From NCBI RefSeq assembly GCF_018224955.1, contig NZ_JAGTUU010000001.1, forward strand, positions 558,001 through 622,000: DNA of 64,000 nt, in the 5' to 3' direction. Numbering within the stretch: position 1 is the stretch's first letter; every line of letters begins with the position of its first letter. The notes beneath the pieces are model-generated. The model had not been told where the DNA came from. It worked only from the letters and a program-made list of their open reading frames with translations, and ran no database searches. This DNA is from Thetidibacter halocola. Lineage in GTDB: Bacteria > Pseudomonadota > Alphaproteobacteria > Rhodobacterales > Rhodobacteraceae. Below are positions 17,555-26,341 of the stretch, piece by piece. The position numbers were made by a program, and so were the translations under genes.

Positions 17555-17574
17555 AAAACCCGGCGCCTGCCGGG
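17555..17574 (-). terminator. Intrinsic terminator after coq10-like gene
   Basis: On the minus strand CCCGGC-AGGC-GCCGGG forms a perfect 6-bp GC stem with a 4-base loop followed by TTTT, 37 bases past the stop of the coq10-like gene. Confidence 0.6.
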
Positions 17575-17610
17575 CGGCCGGGCGGAACTCTGATGCGATT
17601 TTCCGAAAAC

Positions 17611-18054
17611 TCAGCCGTAAAGCTGCGCCGCGCGGCGCTCGAAGGCGCGCACGATGCGCTGCATCGCCTCGTAGAAGAACATCCCCGCCGCGCCTTGCAG
17701 GATGCGGTTGCGGAACTCGAAATCGACGAAGAATGCCACCTCGACTCCGCCCTCGACATCGCGGAACTGCCATTTCGAGTGCATGTGCTTGAACGGGCCG
17801 TCGAGATACTCGGTATCGATCCGGTTCTCGGCAGGCCACAGCGTCACCCGCGAGCCGAACCTCTCGCGGAACACCTTGAAGGATATCACCAGGTCCGCGA
17901 GCATCACCTCGTGGTCGCCGCGATCCTCGATACTGCGGATGCGCGCCGCTGCCGTCCAGGGCAGGAATTTCGGATAGTTCGCCACATCCGCCACGAGATC
18001 GTACATCTGCTGCGCGGTATAGGGCAGCGTGCGGGTTTCCGAGTGCGTCGGCAT
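17611..18054 (-). CDS. Coq10-type START-domain protein (SRPBCC superfamily, RatA-like)
   Basis: Small lipid-binding protein of the Coq10/RatA family, whose members help ubiquinone function in respiration. The 147 residues have the family start (YTAQQMYDLVADVANYPKFLPW), the central DLVISFKVFRERFGSRV and FKHMHSKWQF blocks, and the closing FFYEAMQRIVRAFERRAAQLYG helix. ATG at 18054 is preferred to one 24 bases upstream because AGAGGGG precedes it and the protein then starts at the usual place. It is transcribed away from hpt, with 81 bases between them for both promoters. Confidence 0.9.
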   Translation of the reverse strand: MPTHSETRTLPYTAQQMYDLVADVANYPKFLPWTAAARIRSIEDRGDHEVMLADLVISFKVFRERFGSRVTLWPAENRIDTEYLDGPFKHMHSKWQFRDVEGGVEVAFFVDFEFRNRILQGAAGMFFYEAMQRIVRAFERRAAQLYG

Positions 18055-18135
18055 GGCGCCCCTCTGGCTTGGTGACAACGGGGGGCCATGTCGTATAGGA
18101 AGCCGGGGAAATCAAGGCTTCTCCGGGACCAAACG

Positions 18136-18675
18136 ATGACAGAGCGTCCATATGTCGTAGACCGCATGATCTCGGCCAAGGCCATCGCCGCCCGGATCGA
18201 GGCGCTGTCGGACCAGATCGAGGCCCAGTTCGCCGGCACCGAACAACTGGTCGTCGTGGGCCTGCTGCGCGGCAGCTTCGTCTTCATCGCCGACCTCGTG
18301 CGCGAGTTGCATCTGCCGGTCGAGGTCGATTTCCTCGAGGCGTCCTCCTACGGCAACGCCATGCAGTCGAGCCGCGAGGTGCGCATCCTCAAGGACCTGC
18401 GCAGCGGTATCGAGGGGCGCGACGTGCTGGTGGTCGAGGACATCATCGACACTGGCCACACGATGAAGCATGTGCTGGGCCTGCTGGCCTCGCGCAACCC
18501 GCGCAAACTGCGCTCGATCGCGCTGCTGGACAAGCCGTCGCGCCGCGAGGTCGACATCCGGGCCGACTGGACCGGCTTCGAGATCCCCGACGAATTCGTG
18601 GTGGGCTACGGCATTGACTATGCGCAGCGCAACCGCAACCTGCCCCATATCGGCAAGGTCCGTTTCACCGACTAG
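18136..18675 (+). CDS. hpt: Hypoxanthine phosphoribosyltransferase
   Basis: Purine salvage enzyme joining hypoxanthine or guanine to PRPP. The 179-residue protein has the [13 protein letters not shown] loop, the acidic DFLEASSYG region and the PRPP-binding [14 protein letters not shown] motif near 99-112, then the [24 protein letters not shown] block for base binding. ATG at 18136 gives the usual N-terminus. Its TAG stop lies in the palindrome CTAG, which also encodes the stop of the convergent LysR gene. Confidence 0.96.
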   Translation: MTERPYVVDRMISAKAIAARIEALSDQIEAQFAGTEQLVVVGLLRGSFVFIADLVRELHLPVEVDFLEASSYGNAMQSSREVRILKDLRSGIEGRDVLVVEDIIDTGHTMKHVLGLLASRNPRKLRSIALLDKPSRREVDIRADWTGFEIPDEFVVGYGIDYAQRNRNLPHIGKVRFTD

Positions 18676-19532
18676 CCCTGCCCCCGCATCGGCCCGCCCT
18701 GCGCCCGCAACGCGGCGGCCACCGCCTCGATCAGCGTCTCGATCATGCGGATTCCGGCCAGGTCGCGGTGGCAGCCCACCCAGACCGGCGTGATCGGCAT
18801 CGGCATCGGGTCGGGCAGCCGTTCCAGCCCGGGGCGGTTGTCACCCAGGATGCAGGGCAACAGCGCCCTGCCCCGCCCGGCCTCTGCCAGCGCGCGCAGA
18901 ACCAGAAAGCTGTCGGCATGGGCGACGGGCGGCTGACCCTGGGCCAGTTGCTGCATCGTCTCGGCCGCCAGCGACGCCGAAAGCGGCCCGGCAAAGCCCA
19001 GCCATGCGTCGTCGCCCCCCGGTGCAGCGTAGACGGCAAAGCCGATCTCGCCCGACCGCCGTCCGATCATGCTGTCTGGCAGCGCCGGCGCCGGCCGCAC
19101 ACAGACATCCGCCTGGAGGCGCGCGAGGTCAAGCCGCTGGTTCGACGACACGATTTCCAGCCGGTGCGGCGCGATGCGGCGAGCGATCCGGCCATGCTCG
19201 GTCGCCAGAACCGTGGTGCAAAGCGTGTCAACCGAGGTCAGCCGCAGCACCCGCCCGCCCTCGGCTGTCTCTGGGCGCATCATCCGCGCGGCGCGGTCCA
19301 GCGCCTGCGCCGCTTCGCGCGCGGCCTCGACCATGGCGACCCGGTCGGGCCGCAGGCGATAGCCCTGCGCGTGGCGTTCAAAGACTGGCGCGCCTGCGGC
19401 CTCCTCGAAGGCGGCGATGCGGCGCAGCACGGTCGCGTGGTTGACTCCCAGCGCCCGCGCCGCCGCGCCGACCGATCCGTGATCGACGACCCCCAGCACG
19501 AAGCGCAGGTCGTCCCAATTCACCTTGTGCAA
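18672..19532 (-). CDS. LysR-family transcriptional regulator
   Basis: The 286-residue protein has an N-terminal winged helix-turn-helix ([31 protein letters not shown], residues about 9-40) of the LysR type and a shorter than usual effector domain. The His-Ala-Thr-Val recognition helix places it with the DNA-binding group in which the usual Ser-Gln-Pro-Ala stretch is replaced. The effector is unknown. It is divergent from the cytochrome c' gene with 91 bases between, so control of the cytochrome pair is the simplest guess. Convergent overlap with hpt is 4 bases. Confidence 0.88.
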   Translation of the reverse strand: MHKVNWDDLRFVLGVVDHGSVGAAARALGVNHATVLRRIAAFEEAAGAPVFERHAQGYRLRPDRVAMVEAAREAAQALDRAARMMRPETAEGGRVLRLTSVDTLCTTVLATEHGRIARRIAPHRLEIVSSNQRLDLARLQADVCVRPAPALPDSMIGRRSGEIGFAVYAAPGGDDAWLGFAGPLSASLAAETMQQLAQGQPPVAHADSFLVLRALAEAGRGRALLPCILGDNRPGLERLPDPMPMPITPVWVGCHRDLAGIRMIETLIEAVAAALRAQGGPMRGQG

Positions 19533-19623
19533 GAATCGAACCCCGTTACGCTATCTTTGTGAATGTATTTGAGACGTCATGGATGGCGACTATGTCATGA
19601 TTACATCAAACAGGGAGTCCGCA

Positions 19624-20076
19624 ATGAAGATCACGCTTACCACCCTCGCATTGACCACGGCGATGGCCACCAGCGCCGTTGCGCAGGAATTGCCCGCCGA
19701 GGTCAAGGCACGGCAGGGCCAGTTCCGCATCATGGCGATCAACCTGGGCATCCTGGGAAGCATGGCCAAGGGTGAGACGGAATACTCCGCCGAGGCCGCG
19801 CAGGCCGCCGCCGATTCGCTGGTCGGCGTGTCGATGGTGAACCAGGCGCCGCTCTGGCCCGCCGGCACCGACGCCATGTCGATCGACGGCACCCGTGCCC
19901 TGCCCGCGATCTGGGAAAACCTCCCCGACGTGCTGGACAAGTGGAGCGCCTTCGGCACCGCCGCGGCCGAGTTGCAGACGGTCGCCGCCACGGGGCAAGA
20001 GGCACTCGGCCCGATGCTGGGCAAGCTCGGTGGCGCCTGCAAGGCCTGCCACGACACCTACCGCGAACCGCAGTAA
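19624..20076 (+). CDS. Cytochrome c' (class II, periplasmic)
   Basis: Periplasmic four-helix haem protein; cytochromes c' bind NO and are linked to NO tolerance. The 150-residue precursor has a signal peptide ending near ALTTAMATSAVAQ. The only haem site, CKACH, sits at the extreme C-terminus followed by DTYR, the class II arrangement. ATG at 19624 is chosen because GGGAGT precedes it and the signal peptide starts there. The next gene begins 3 bases after the stop, so a two-gene cytochrome operon is likely. Confidence 0.93.
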   Translation: MKITLTTLALTTAMATSAVAQELPAEVKARQGQFRIMAINLGILGSMAKGETEYSAEAAQAAADSLVGVSMVNQAPLWPAGTDAMSIDGTRALPAIWENLPDVLDKWSAFGTAAAELQTVAATGQEALGPMLGKLGGACKACHDTYREPQ

Positions 20077-20079
20077 GCC

Positions 20080-20952
20080 ATGCGGCTTCTCAAGCTGCTT
20101 GTTCCGGCGGCGCTGGTCGCCGCCGGGGCCGGGTTCTGGCTGACCGCGCCGGACCGGGTCGATCCCGGCCGGTTCGCGGCGTTGGCGGGAGACGCAGCGA
20201 GCGGCGAGTCGGTATTCACCGCCTCGGGCTGCGCCTCGTGCCACCACGCTCCCGAAAGCGATGACAATCTGGCGCTGAGTGGCGGGCAGGCCTTCCCATC
20301 GGATTTCGGCACGTTCCACGCGCCCAACATCTCTCCCGATCCCGAACACGGCATCGGCGGCTGGACCCTGGCGCAGTTCGCCGACGCGGTGACGCGCGGC
20401 GTCTCGCCCGAGGGCGCGCATTACTACCCCGCCTTTCCGTATACCGCCTATATCCGCATGACCGACGGCGACCTTGCCGATCTCTGGGCCTACATCCAGA
20501 CGCTGCCACCACAGGCCGTGCCCTCGAAACCGCACGAGGTCGGCTTTCCCTTCAACATCCGGCGGTCGGTGGGCGGGTGGAAGCAGCTGTACCTCGATGA
20601 TGGCTGGGTGCTGGACGTTCCGCCAGAGCTGGAGCGCGGCCGCTACCTGGTCGAGGCGCTGGCCCATTGCGCCGAATGCCACACGCCGCGCGATGCGTTG
20701 GGCGGGCTGGACACGGCGCGCTGGATGGCGGGGGCGCCGAACCCCTCGGGGCGCGGCACGATCCCGTCGCTAACCCCGGACCAGTTCGACTGGTCCGCTA
20801 CCGACATCGCCTACTACCTGGAAACCGGGTTCACGCCCGATTTCGACAGCGTCGGCGGCCACATGGCCGCGGTCGTGTCGAATTTCAGCCAGTTGACGGC
20901 CGAGGATCGCGCCGCCGTGGCCGCCTATGTCAAGGCGCTCAAGGCGCCCTGA
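20080..20952 (+). CDS. Dihaem cytochrome c
   Basis: Periplasmic electron carrier with an uncleaved or cleaved N-terminal hydrophobic segment (residues 4-20). Two haem sites are present, CASCH at 51-55 and CAECH at 197-201, each in a class I cytochrome domain; HAPNISPDPEHGIGGW and YIRMTDGDLADLWAYI are typical of the cytochrome subunits of membrane alcohol/gluconate dehydrogenases and related dihaem proteins. No dehydrogenase gene is next to it. The spacing of 3 bases from the cytochrome c' gene suggests both act together, perhaps passing electrons to or from the c' haem. Confidence 0.92.
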   Translation: MRLLKLLVPAALVAAGAGFWLTAPDRVDPGRFAALAGDAASGESVFTASGCASCHHAPESDDNLALSGGQAFPSDFGTFHAPNISPDPEHGIGGWTLAQFADAVTRGVSPEGAHYYPAFPYTAYIRMTDGDLADLWAYIQTLPPQAVPSKPHEVGFPFNIRRSVGGWKQLYLDDGWVLDVPPELERGRYLVEALAHCAECHTPRDALGGLDTARWMAGAPNPSGRGTIPSLTPDQFDWSATDIAYYLETGFTPDFDSVGGHMAAVVSNFSQLTAEDRAAVAAYVKALKAP

Positions 20953-21015
20953 CCCCGGGCAGGCGGGATCACCCGCCGCTGGCTGAATGAAAGCGCGCGG
21001 AAGCGCGCCGCTGGA

Positions 21016-21966
21016 TCAGCCCCGGCCCAGTTTCGCCTCGCGAGCGCCGCGCAGCCGGGCGAAATCGTCGCCCGCGTGATAGCTCGACCGGGTCAGCGGC
21101 GTGGCCGACACCATCAGGAACCCCTTGCCCCAGGCGGCCTTCTCATAGGCGGCGAATTCCTCGGGCGTCACGAACCGGTCGACCCGGTGGTGTTTCGGCG
21201 TGGGTTGCAGATACTGGCCGATGGTCAGGAAATCGACATCCGCCGCGCGCATGTCGTCCATCACCTGCCGCACCGCCTGCGCATCCTCGCCCAGGCCCAC
21301 CATGATGCCCGACTTGGTAAAGATCGACGGATCGATCTCCTTCACCCGTTGCAGCAGGCGCAGCGAGTGGAAATAGCGCGCGCCGGGCCGCACCTCGGGA
21401 TAGAGGCCGGGCACGGTCTCGAGGTTGTGGTTGAACACGTCCGGTTTCGCGGCAACGACCGCCTCCAGCGCGTCGGGCCCGCATTTCAGGAAATCCGGCG
21501 TCAGGATCTCGATCGTCGTCTCAGGGCTGCGGTGCCGCACGGCGCGGATCGTCTGGGCGAAATGCTCGGCCCCGCCATCGTCCAGGTCGTCGCGGTCGAC
21601 CGAGGTGATGACCACGTGGTTCAGCCCCAGCTTTTGCACCGCATCGGCAACCCGGCCCGGTTCGAACACGTCGAGCGCCCGCGGCTTGCCGGTGGCGACG
21701 TTGCAGAAGGTGCAACCACGGGTGCAGATCTCACCCATGATCATCATGGTGGCGTGACCCTGGTTCCAGCATTCGCCGGCGTTCGGGCAACCGGCCTCTT
21801 CGCAGACCGTCACCAGCTTGTGCTCGCGCATGATGCGGCGGGTCTGGTTATAGCCTTCTCCGCCGGGCGCCTTTACGCGGATCCAGTCCGGCTTTTTCGG
21901 CTGGGCATTGTCCGGGCGGTGCGCCTTTTCGGGATGGCGCTGGTCGGGCAGTTTGAGGTCGCGCAC
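21016..21966 (-). CDS. lipA: Lipoyl synthase
   Basis: Radical SAM enzyme inserting two sulfurs into protein-bound octanoate to make lipoate. The 316-residue protein has the auxiliary cluster Cys55-x4-Cys60-x5-Cys66 ([12 protein letters not shown]), the radical SAM cluster Cys81-x3-Cys85-x2-Cys88 (CTRGCTFC) and the C-terminal RSSYHAGD segment whose Ser ligates the auxiliary cluster. No ATG fits; the start is GTG at 21966, giving the typical alphaproteobacterial N-terminus ([18 protein letters not shown]). It is monocistronic, about 210 bases from oxyR on the same strand. Confidence 0.96.
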   Translation of the reverse strand: MRDLKLPDQRHPEKAHRPDNAQPKKPDWIRVKAPGGEGYNQTRRIMREHKLVTVCEEAGCPNAGECWNQGHATMMIMGEICTRGCTFCNVATGKPRALDVFEPGRVADAVQKLGLNHVVITSVDRDDLDDGGAEHFAQTIRAVRHRSPETTIEILTPDFLKCGPDALEAVVAAKPDVFNHNLETVPGLYPEVRPGARYFHSLRLLQRVKEIDPSIFTKSGIMVGLGEDAQAVRQVMDDMRAADVDFLTIGQYLQPTPKHHRVDRFVTPEEFAAYEKAAWGKGFLMVSATPLTRSSYHAGDDFARLRGAREAKLGRG

Positions 21967-22178
21967 GTCGGTTTCCCCGCGAAGCTGCTGCGTTGGGCCG
22001 ATACTAGCGGGCAGAGGGCAGGTTGACCAGTCTCGCGCGATGCGGCGGATGGCGCCGACCTTGGCCGCGACCCGCACGGATAACCGTTTGAATCCAGCGC
22101 GGTGGACGGCGCAATAAAACCAGCGCCGCACAGCGGGACGCGGCGTTGCAGCGCATGCAGGGCTGCGGCGCGGGGCGA

Positions 22179-23084
22179 TCAGGCGCCCGACAGGCCCGCA
22201 CCGGCGGCGCGCAGCGTCTCGGACAGACGGGTGAACCAATCCGCCGCCTCGGCCCCGGCCCGCCGGACAAGCCCGATGGTGCGGCTGGGTTCGGGCGGCG
22301 CGAAGCGACGCAGCGCAAGGCCGGGCGCCGCCGCCCGCTCCGAGGCCGCCGCGAGTTCCGGCATCAGGGTCAGGCCAAAGCCCGCCGCCACCAGCCGCGA
22401 CAACGTGGCCAGCGACGAGGCGCCCATGTCGATCCGCGCATGCCCCCGCCCGCGCCCGCAGACCGCCAGCGCCTGGTCGGTCAGGCAATGCCCGTCCTCC
22501 AGCAGCAGAAGCGGGCTGTCGCCCAGCAGGTCGGGCCGCGGCATCGCACCCAGCGCGTCCAGCCGCGCCTCGGTACCCGCCAGCAGGAACCGGTCCTCGA
22601 ACAGCGCCGCCGCCTCCAGCCCGTCGCGGTCGGCGGGCAGCGCGATCACCGCCGCGTCGAGCGCGCCCTCGGCCAGCATGTCGAGCAGACGCTCTGTCTT
22701 GGCCTCGGAAATCTGCACGTCGAGCGAGATGTCCGACGCCCGCAGCGCCGCCAGCGCGGGCGGCAGCAGGTAGGGCGCGACAGTGGGAATCATGCCAAGG
22801 TTGAGTGTGCCGCCCAGCCCCGCGCGCAGACGCGCGCGCTCTTCCAACTGGGCCATTTCCGACAGCACGCGGCGCGCGGTGTCCAGCACCTCGCGCCCCA
22901 GCGGTGTCAGCAGCAGGCGCCGCGTCCGCCGTTCGACCAGCGGCCCGCCCAGCGCCTTTTCCAGTTCCTGGATCTGCACGGACAGCGCGGGCTGGCTGAC
23001 ATGGCAGAACTCGGCCGCGCCGCGAAAGCTGCCCTGTTCGGCCAGCGCGCGAAAATAGGCCAGTTGTCGAAAGGTGATTTTCAT
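22179..23084 (-). CDS. oxyR: OxyR, hydrogen peroxide-sensing LysR regulator
   Basis: The 301-residue protein has the LysR helix-turn-helix ([23 protein letters not shown]) and an effector domain with two cysteines, Cys200 in LEDGHC and Cys209 in DQALAVC, spaced exactly like the peroxide-reactive Cys199/Cys208 of E. coli OxyR. The T-G-M-P-E region (GLTLMPE) also fits. It should form the disulfide switch that activates catalase and other defence genes; no catalase gene is adjacent. The promoter side holds an OxyR-like operator spanning the start codon, which suggests autorepression. Confidence 0.94.
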   Translation of the reverse strand: MKITFRQLAYFRALAEQGSFRGAAEFCHVSQPALSVQIQELEKALGGPLVERRTRRLLLTPLGREVLDTARRVLSEMAQLEERARLRAGLGGTLNLGMIPTVAPYLLPPALAALRASDISLDVQISEAKTERLLDMLAEGALDAAVIALPADRDGLEAAALFEDRFLLAGTEARLDALGAMPRPDLLGDSPLLLLEDGHCLTDQALAVCGRGRGHARIDMGASSLATLSRLVAAGFGLTLMPELAAASERAAAPGLALRRFAPPEPSRTIGLVRRAGAEAADWFTRLSETLRAAGAGLSGA

Positions 23085-23128
23085 AAGTCCGGCCTATATC
23101 CCGACGCCAGGATATAGGCCAGACCTAT
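23083..23128. promoter_or_regulatory. OxyR-like operator at the oxyR start
   Basis: Two dyads match the OxyR half-site rule: ATAA-N7-CTAT at 23083-23097 and a perfect ATAG-N7-CTAT at 23114-23128. Their centres are 31 bp apart, about one helical turn more than the 22 bp of the classical oxidised site, which suits the longer footprint known for reduced OxyR. Inside it lies an 11-bp perfect inverted repeat, GGCCTATATCC at 23091-23101 and its complement at 23110-23120. The first dyad overlaps the oxyR start codon. Confidence 0.6.
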
Positions 23129-23135
23129 CAGTGTT

Positions 23136-24257
23136 TCAGCCGATCAGGTCGCCGCCAGAGGCGCGCAGCTCCTCGTAGTGGCGGCGCAGGCGCTGCAAGG
23201 CGATGCGCAGCACGATCTTGCCCGATCGCGCCGACCATCCCAGCCGCTTTTCCGTGGTCTCAAGCCCCTCGAGATAGCAGCAACAGCGCAGCGCCACGTC
23301 GCCCAGGCCCGGGCCAAGATCCCGCAGCGCGGCCTCCAGCCGGGCGCGTGCCGCCTCGGACCCGCTGCCCGACAGCGCGCGGTCGGGCGCGCCCTCTGTC
23401 CCGGCGATCAGGAACTGATCCCAGTTCTGCGTGGCGCGCGGCCCCATCTGCGCCAGCTCGAAATCCTCGCGCAGCCGTTCGCCCGCGGCAACCAGCGCCT
23501 CGGGCAGAAAGGGTGTGCCGTCAGGATCGCGGCGTCGGGCCAGCGCCGTGAGCGGGCTTTCGGCCAGCATGTAGCGTCCCTTGCGCGCCCGCGGATCGCG
23601 GTCGATCTCGTCCAGTGCGGCCTCGGCGTCGCGCCCGGTCTCGAACCCGGCCTGCGCCTCGGCAAAGCCGCGCAGGCGGTTTTCCTGTTCCGCCATCAGG
23701 CGCGACAGCGCGGCCCGGCCGGCGGCCGTGATGCGATAGCGCGAGATCCGCGCCGGCGCGTCGCAGGCGATCCAGTCCTTCAGCGCCATGGCCTGCGCCA
23801 CGGAATTGTCGACGATGGCGGTGCGGGTGTTGCCGCCCTCGCCCGTGTCCCGCACGACCACCGCCTTGTCCATCTCGGCGGCCACGGCCAGCACCGCGCC
23901 GCTTTCGCACAGGCGGCGCAACACACGGCGCGCCTCGCGGGCCAGCGTGATTTCGTCCGGCGTTTCCTGAAACTTCGGAAGAGCAGTCATCCCATCGGCT
24001 TCCTTGTATACCCGCGCGTCAGTCCCCTCGTCCGGTGACGATCCAAGCCGGCGCAGGGCGGCGTCTACCAATGGATCATCCCGTCGCGTTTCTATCCTCC
24101 TGACCTGGCGCAGAACGGTGGAGGCATGGCAGCCCGCCTCCCGCGCCAGTTCCCTGATCGGCGTTCCGTCTTCGGTATGGGCCAGGTAGACGCGGGCCGC
24201 ATGCGGCACCCATCCAGGCAGCCTGGCCCGGCCTTCGCTGTTCTTGCACTCAATCAT
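23136..24257 (-). CDS. DUF6456 protein with N-terminal helix-turn-helix
   Basis: Unknown function. Residues about 18-55 (ARVYLAHTEDGTPIRELAREAGCHASTVLRQVRR, split here as one block) look like a helix-turn-helix of the kind that binds DNA. The rest of the 373 residues matches the DUF6456 family of Rhodobacterales: YMLAESPLTALARRRD, ERLREDFELAQMGPRATQNWD, and a Cys-Cys-Cys stretch (ALRCCCYLEGLE) near the C-terminus followed by a basic helix. The gene is divergent from the DUF6477 gene across 238 bases with a DnaA box and a CtrA-like site, pointing to a DNA-related, cell-cycle-timed role. That is inference only. Confidence 0.85.
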   Translation of the reverse strand: MIECKNSEGRARLPGWVPHAARVYLAHTEDGTPIRELAREAGCHASTVLRQVRRIETRRDDPLVDAALRRLGSSPDEGTDARVYKEADGMTALPKFQETPDEITLAREARRVLRRLCESGAVLAVAAEMDKAVVVRDTGEGGNTRTAIVDNSVAQAMALKDWIACDAPARISRYRITAAGRAALSRLMAEQENRLRGFAEAQAGFETGRDAEAALDEIDRDPRARKGRYMLAESPLTALARRRDPDGTPFLPEALVAAGERLREDFELAQMGPRATQNWDQFLIAGTEGAPDRALSGSGSEAARARLEAALRDLGPGLGDVALRCCCYLEGLETTEKRLGWSARSGKIVLRIALQRLRRHYEELRASGGDLIG

Positions 24258-24299
24258 CGCTCCGATCCCCCGGATGCCAGCCCTGTTTTTTGCACAGTT

Positions 24300-24308
24300 T
24301 TATCCACA
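24300..24308 (+). promoter_or_regulatory. Consensus DnaA box
   Basis: TTATCCACA, an exact match to the DnaA box, lies 43 bases upstream of the DUF6456 gene start in the divergent region shared with DUF6477. One such match is unlikely by chance at this GC content. Confidence 0.5.
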
Positions 24309-24349
24309 TGGGCCGATTGCAACCTAGACGTGTAAGAGTTACACCTTGG

Positions 24350-24364
24350 TTAAGATCGCATTCA
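24350..24364 (-). promoter_or_regulatory. CtrA-like binding site
   Basis: Read on the minus strand, TGAA-N7-TTAA followed by CCA matches the CtrA rule TTAA-N7-TTAAC with one mismatch. It lies in the same divergent region as the DnaA box, 132 bases before the DUF6477 gene. Confidence 0.35.
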
Positions 24365-24495
24365 ATCCGAAGTATTTGACGAGGTTTGATAAACACTCCT
24401 GATACCAGCGCGCGCCGCTTTCCGAATCGGCGCAACACGCGTGCAGGCTGTGCCAGTGTCGGCGAGGGAATCGGGGAAAACCGAGGGACAGACCG

Positions 24496-24801
24496 ATGCA
24501 AGACATTCTAAGCATGGTGCAGGCGCTGCGCCGCCCCCGCCTCTTGATCCGTGCCGCACGGATCGGGGCCACCGATTATCGCCGCGAGGCGCATCTGCCG
24601 CGGCTGCTGGGATATGGCGCGCTGCCGCGGCCGGGTGCCGCCGTCATGCGCCTGATGGAGATGGAGGCCGATCTGAACGATCGGCGCAAGGCGCAGGACG
24701 CCAGCTATGCCCTCACCACCCATGTCGAGGTGCTGTCCGCCATGATGGGAGAGACGCGCCTGCTGCGCGAGACGGCCCCTCCCGTTCAGCCAATCAGGTG
24801 A
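24496..24801 (+). CDS. DUF6477 protein, small, unknown function
   Basis: The 101-residue protein belongs to a family restricted, as far as I know, to Rhodobacterales. It has a basic N-terminal half (ALRRPRLLIRAARIGATDYRRE), a conserved LLGYGALPRPG stretch and a helical C-terminal half (MRLMEMEADLNDRRKAQDASY). No membrane segment or known motif is seen. The start follows GAGGGACAGACCG. It is divergent from the DUF6456 gene and its last 8 bases overlap the convergent mttB homologue. Confidence 0.85.
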   Translation: MQDILSMVQALRRPRLLIRAARIGATDYRREAHLPRLLGYGALPRPGAAVMRLMEMEADLNDRRKAQDASYALTTHVEVLSAMMGETRLLRETAPPVQPIR

Positions 24802-26341
24802 AGCTGTCGGGCATCGATGCCTTCTTCTGTGCGACATAGGCGTTCAGCGCCTCTGCGATGGCCGGGTCGAGCATGGGTTGCTGGTAGGTGTCCAGTTGCC
24901 GGCGCACGCGGGCATTGGCCAGCGCAATCGTGTCGCGCGCGCCTTCCTCGGCCCAGGTCTCGTAGGGCTTGTAGTCGAGCAGGTCGGTTCGCCAGAAGGC
25001 GGATTTGAAATTGGCCTGGGTATGCGCGCAGCCCAGGTAGTGCCCACCCGGGCCGACTTCGCGGATCGCGTCCATCGCCTGCGCGTTCGCGTCCATCGCG
25101 ATGCCACGGGCCAAGTGGTGCAGCCCGCCCAACTGGTCGGCATCCATGACGAATTTCTCGTAGGAGGACACCAGCCCACCCTCGAGCCAGCCACAGGCAT
25201 GCAGCATGAAGTTGACGCCCGACAGCAGCCCCATGTTCAGCGAGTTCGCGCTTTCATACGCGGCCTGCGCGTCGGGCAGCTTGGAGCCGTTGAACGCCCC
25301 CGCCGAGCGATACGGCAGCCCCATGCGCCGCGCCAGCTGGCCCGCGCCATAGGTGATGAGCGACGCCTCGGGCGTGCCAAAGGTCGGCGCGCCGGAGTTC
25401 ATGTCGATCGAAGTCACGAAGGCGCCGAAGATCACCGGCGCGCCCTTGCGCACTAGTTGGCTGTAGCCGACCCCCGCCAGCACCTCGGCCAGAACCTGCG
25501 TCAGCGTGCCCGCGACCGAAACCGGCGCCATTGCGCCGCCGACGATGAAGGGCGACACGATGCAGGCCTGCCCGGCCTCGGCATAGACCTCGAGCGCACC
25601 CATCATCACGTCGTCGAAGGTCAGCGGCGAGTTGATGTTGATGAGCGAGGTCATCACCGTGTTCTCGTGGACAAAATCCTTGCCGAACAAGATCTCGCAC
25701 ATCTCGACGCTGTCGCGAGCCCGGCTGGGTTCGGTCACGGACCCCATGAAGGGCTTGTCGCTCAGTTGCATGTGCGCCAGCAGCATGTCGAGGTGCCGCT
25801 TGTTCACAGCGACATCGGTGGGTTCGCAGACCGTGCCGCCGGAATGGTGCAGCCACTTGGACATGTAGCCCAGCTTCACGAAATTGCGGAAATCCGCGAT
25901 CGTGGCATAGCGGCGCCCCTTGTCGAGGTCGTGCACGAAAGGAGGGCCGTAGACCGGCGCAAGGACCAGGCTCTTGCCGCCGATCTCGACATTGCGTTCG
26001 GGGTTGCGGGCGTGCTGGGTAAAGGTCGAGGGCGCCGTGGCGCATAGCGACCGGGCCAGCCCGCGCGGCATCCGCACGCGTTCGCCGTGCACGTCGGCGC
26101 CGGCTTCGCGCCAGCGGTCCAGCGCGGCAGGGTTGTTGACGAAATTGACGCCGATCTCTTCGAGAATCGTCTCGGCGTTGTGTTCGATGACCTCGAGCGC
26201 CTCGGCGTTCAGCACCTCGAAATTCGGGATGTTGCGCTCGATATAGCGGGCGGTCTCGACGGACACCGCGCTGCGTTCGGCCCGGCGGGCGGCACCGCCC
26301 CCTGCCCCGCGACCCCGTTTGCGCGCCTCAAGCTCTGCCAT
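24794..26341 (-). CDS. Trimethylamine methyltransferase (MttB) family protein, non-pyrrolysine type
   Basis: Corrinoid-dependent methyltransferase of the MttB superfamily, which moves a methyl group from a quaternary or tertiary amine to a corrinoid protein. The 515 residues form a TIM barrel; typical blocks are LEEIGVNF, APVYGPPFVHDLDKGRRYATIADF, HHSGGTVCEPTD and SGAPTFGTPEASL. There is no in-frame amber codon, so it is not a pyrrolysine MttB; relatives of this kind use substrates such as glycine betaine, proline betaine or carnitine. ATG at 26341 has GGGGAAC before it. With the corrinoid protein and homocysteine methyltransferase nearby it probably forms a methyl-transfer route. Confidence 0.92.
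   Translation of the reverse strand: MAELEARKRGRGAGGGAARRAERSAVSVETARYIERNIPNFEVLNAEALEVIEHNAETILEEIGVNFVNNPAALDRWREAGADVHGERVRMPRGLARSLCATAPSTFTQHARNPERNVEIGGKSLVLAPVYGPPFVHDLDKGRRYATIADFRNFVKLGYMSKWLHHSGGTVCEPTDVAVNKRHLDMLLAHMQLSDKPFMGSVTEPSRARDSVEMCEILFGKDFVHENTVMTSLININSPLTFDDVMMGALEVYAEAGQACIVSPFIVGGAMAPVSVAGTLTQVLAEVLAGVGYSQLVRKGAPVIFGAFVTSIDMNSGAPTFGTPEASLITYGAGQLARRMGLPYRSAGAFNGSKLPDAQAAYESANSLNMGLLSGVNFMLHACGWLEGGLVSSYEKFVMDADQLGGLHHLARGIAMDANAQAMDAIREVGPGGHYLGCAHTQANFKSAFWRTDLLDYKPYETWAEEGARDTIALANARVRRQLDTYQQPMLDPAIAEALNAYVAQKKASMPDSFT

Noticed and set aside
17492-17593. 33-residue plus-strand frame after a GGGGCGG site
   Set aside because: Overlaps the minus-strand terminator of the coq10-like gene and resembles nothing known; too short to support.
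24794-26341. Pyrrolysine-encoding MttB
   Set aside because: No in-frame TAG occurs in the barrel, so the protein is made without pyrrolysine.
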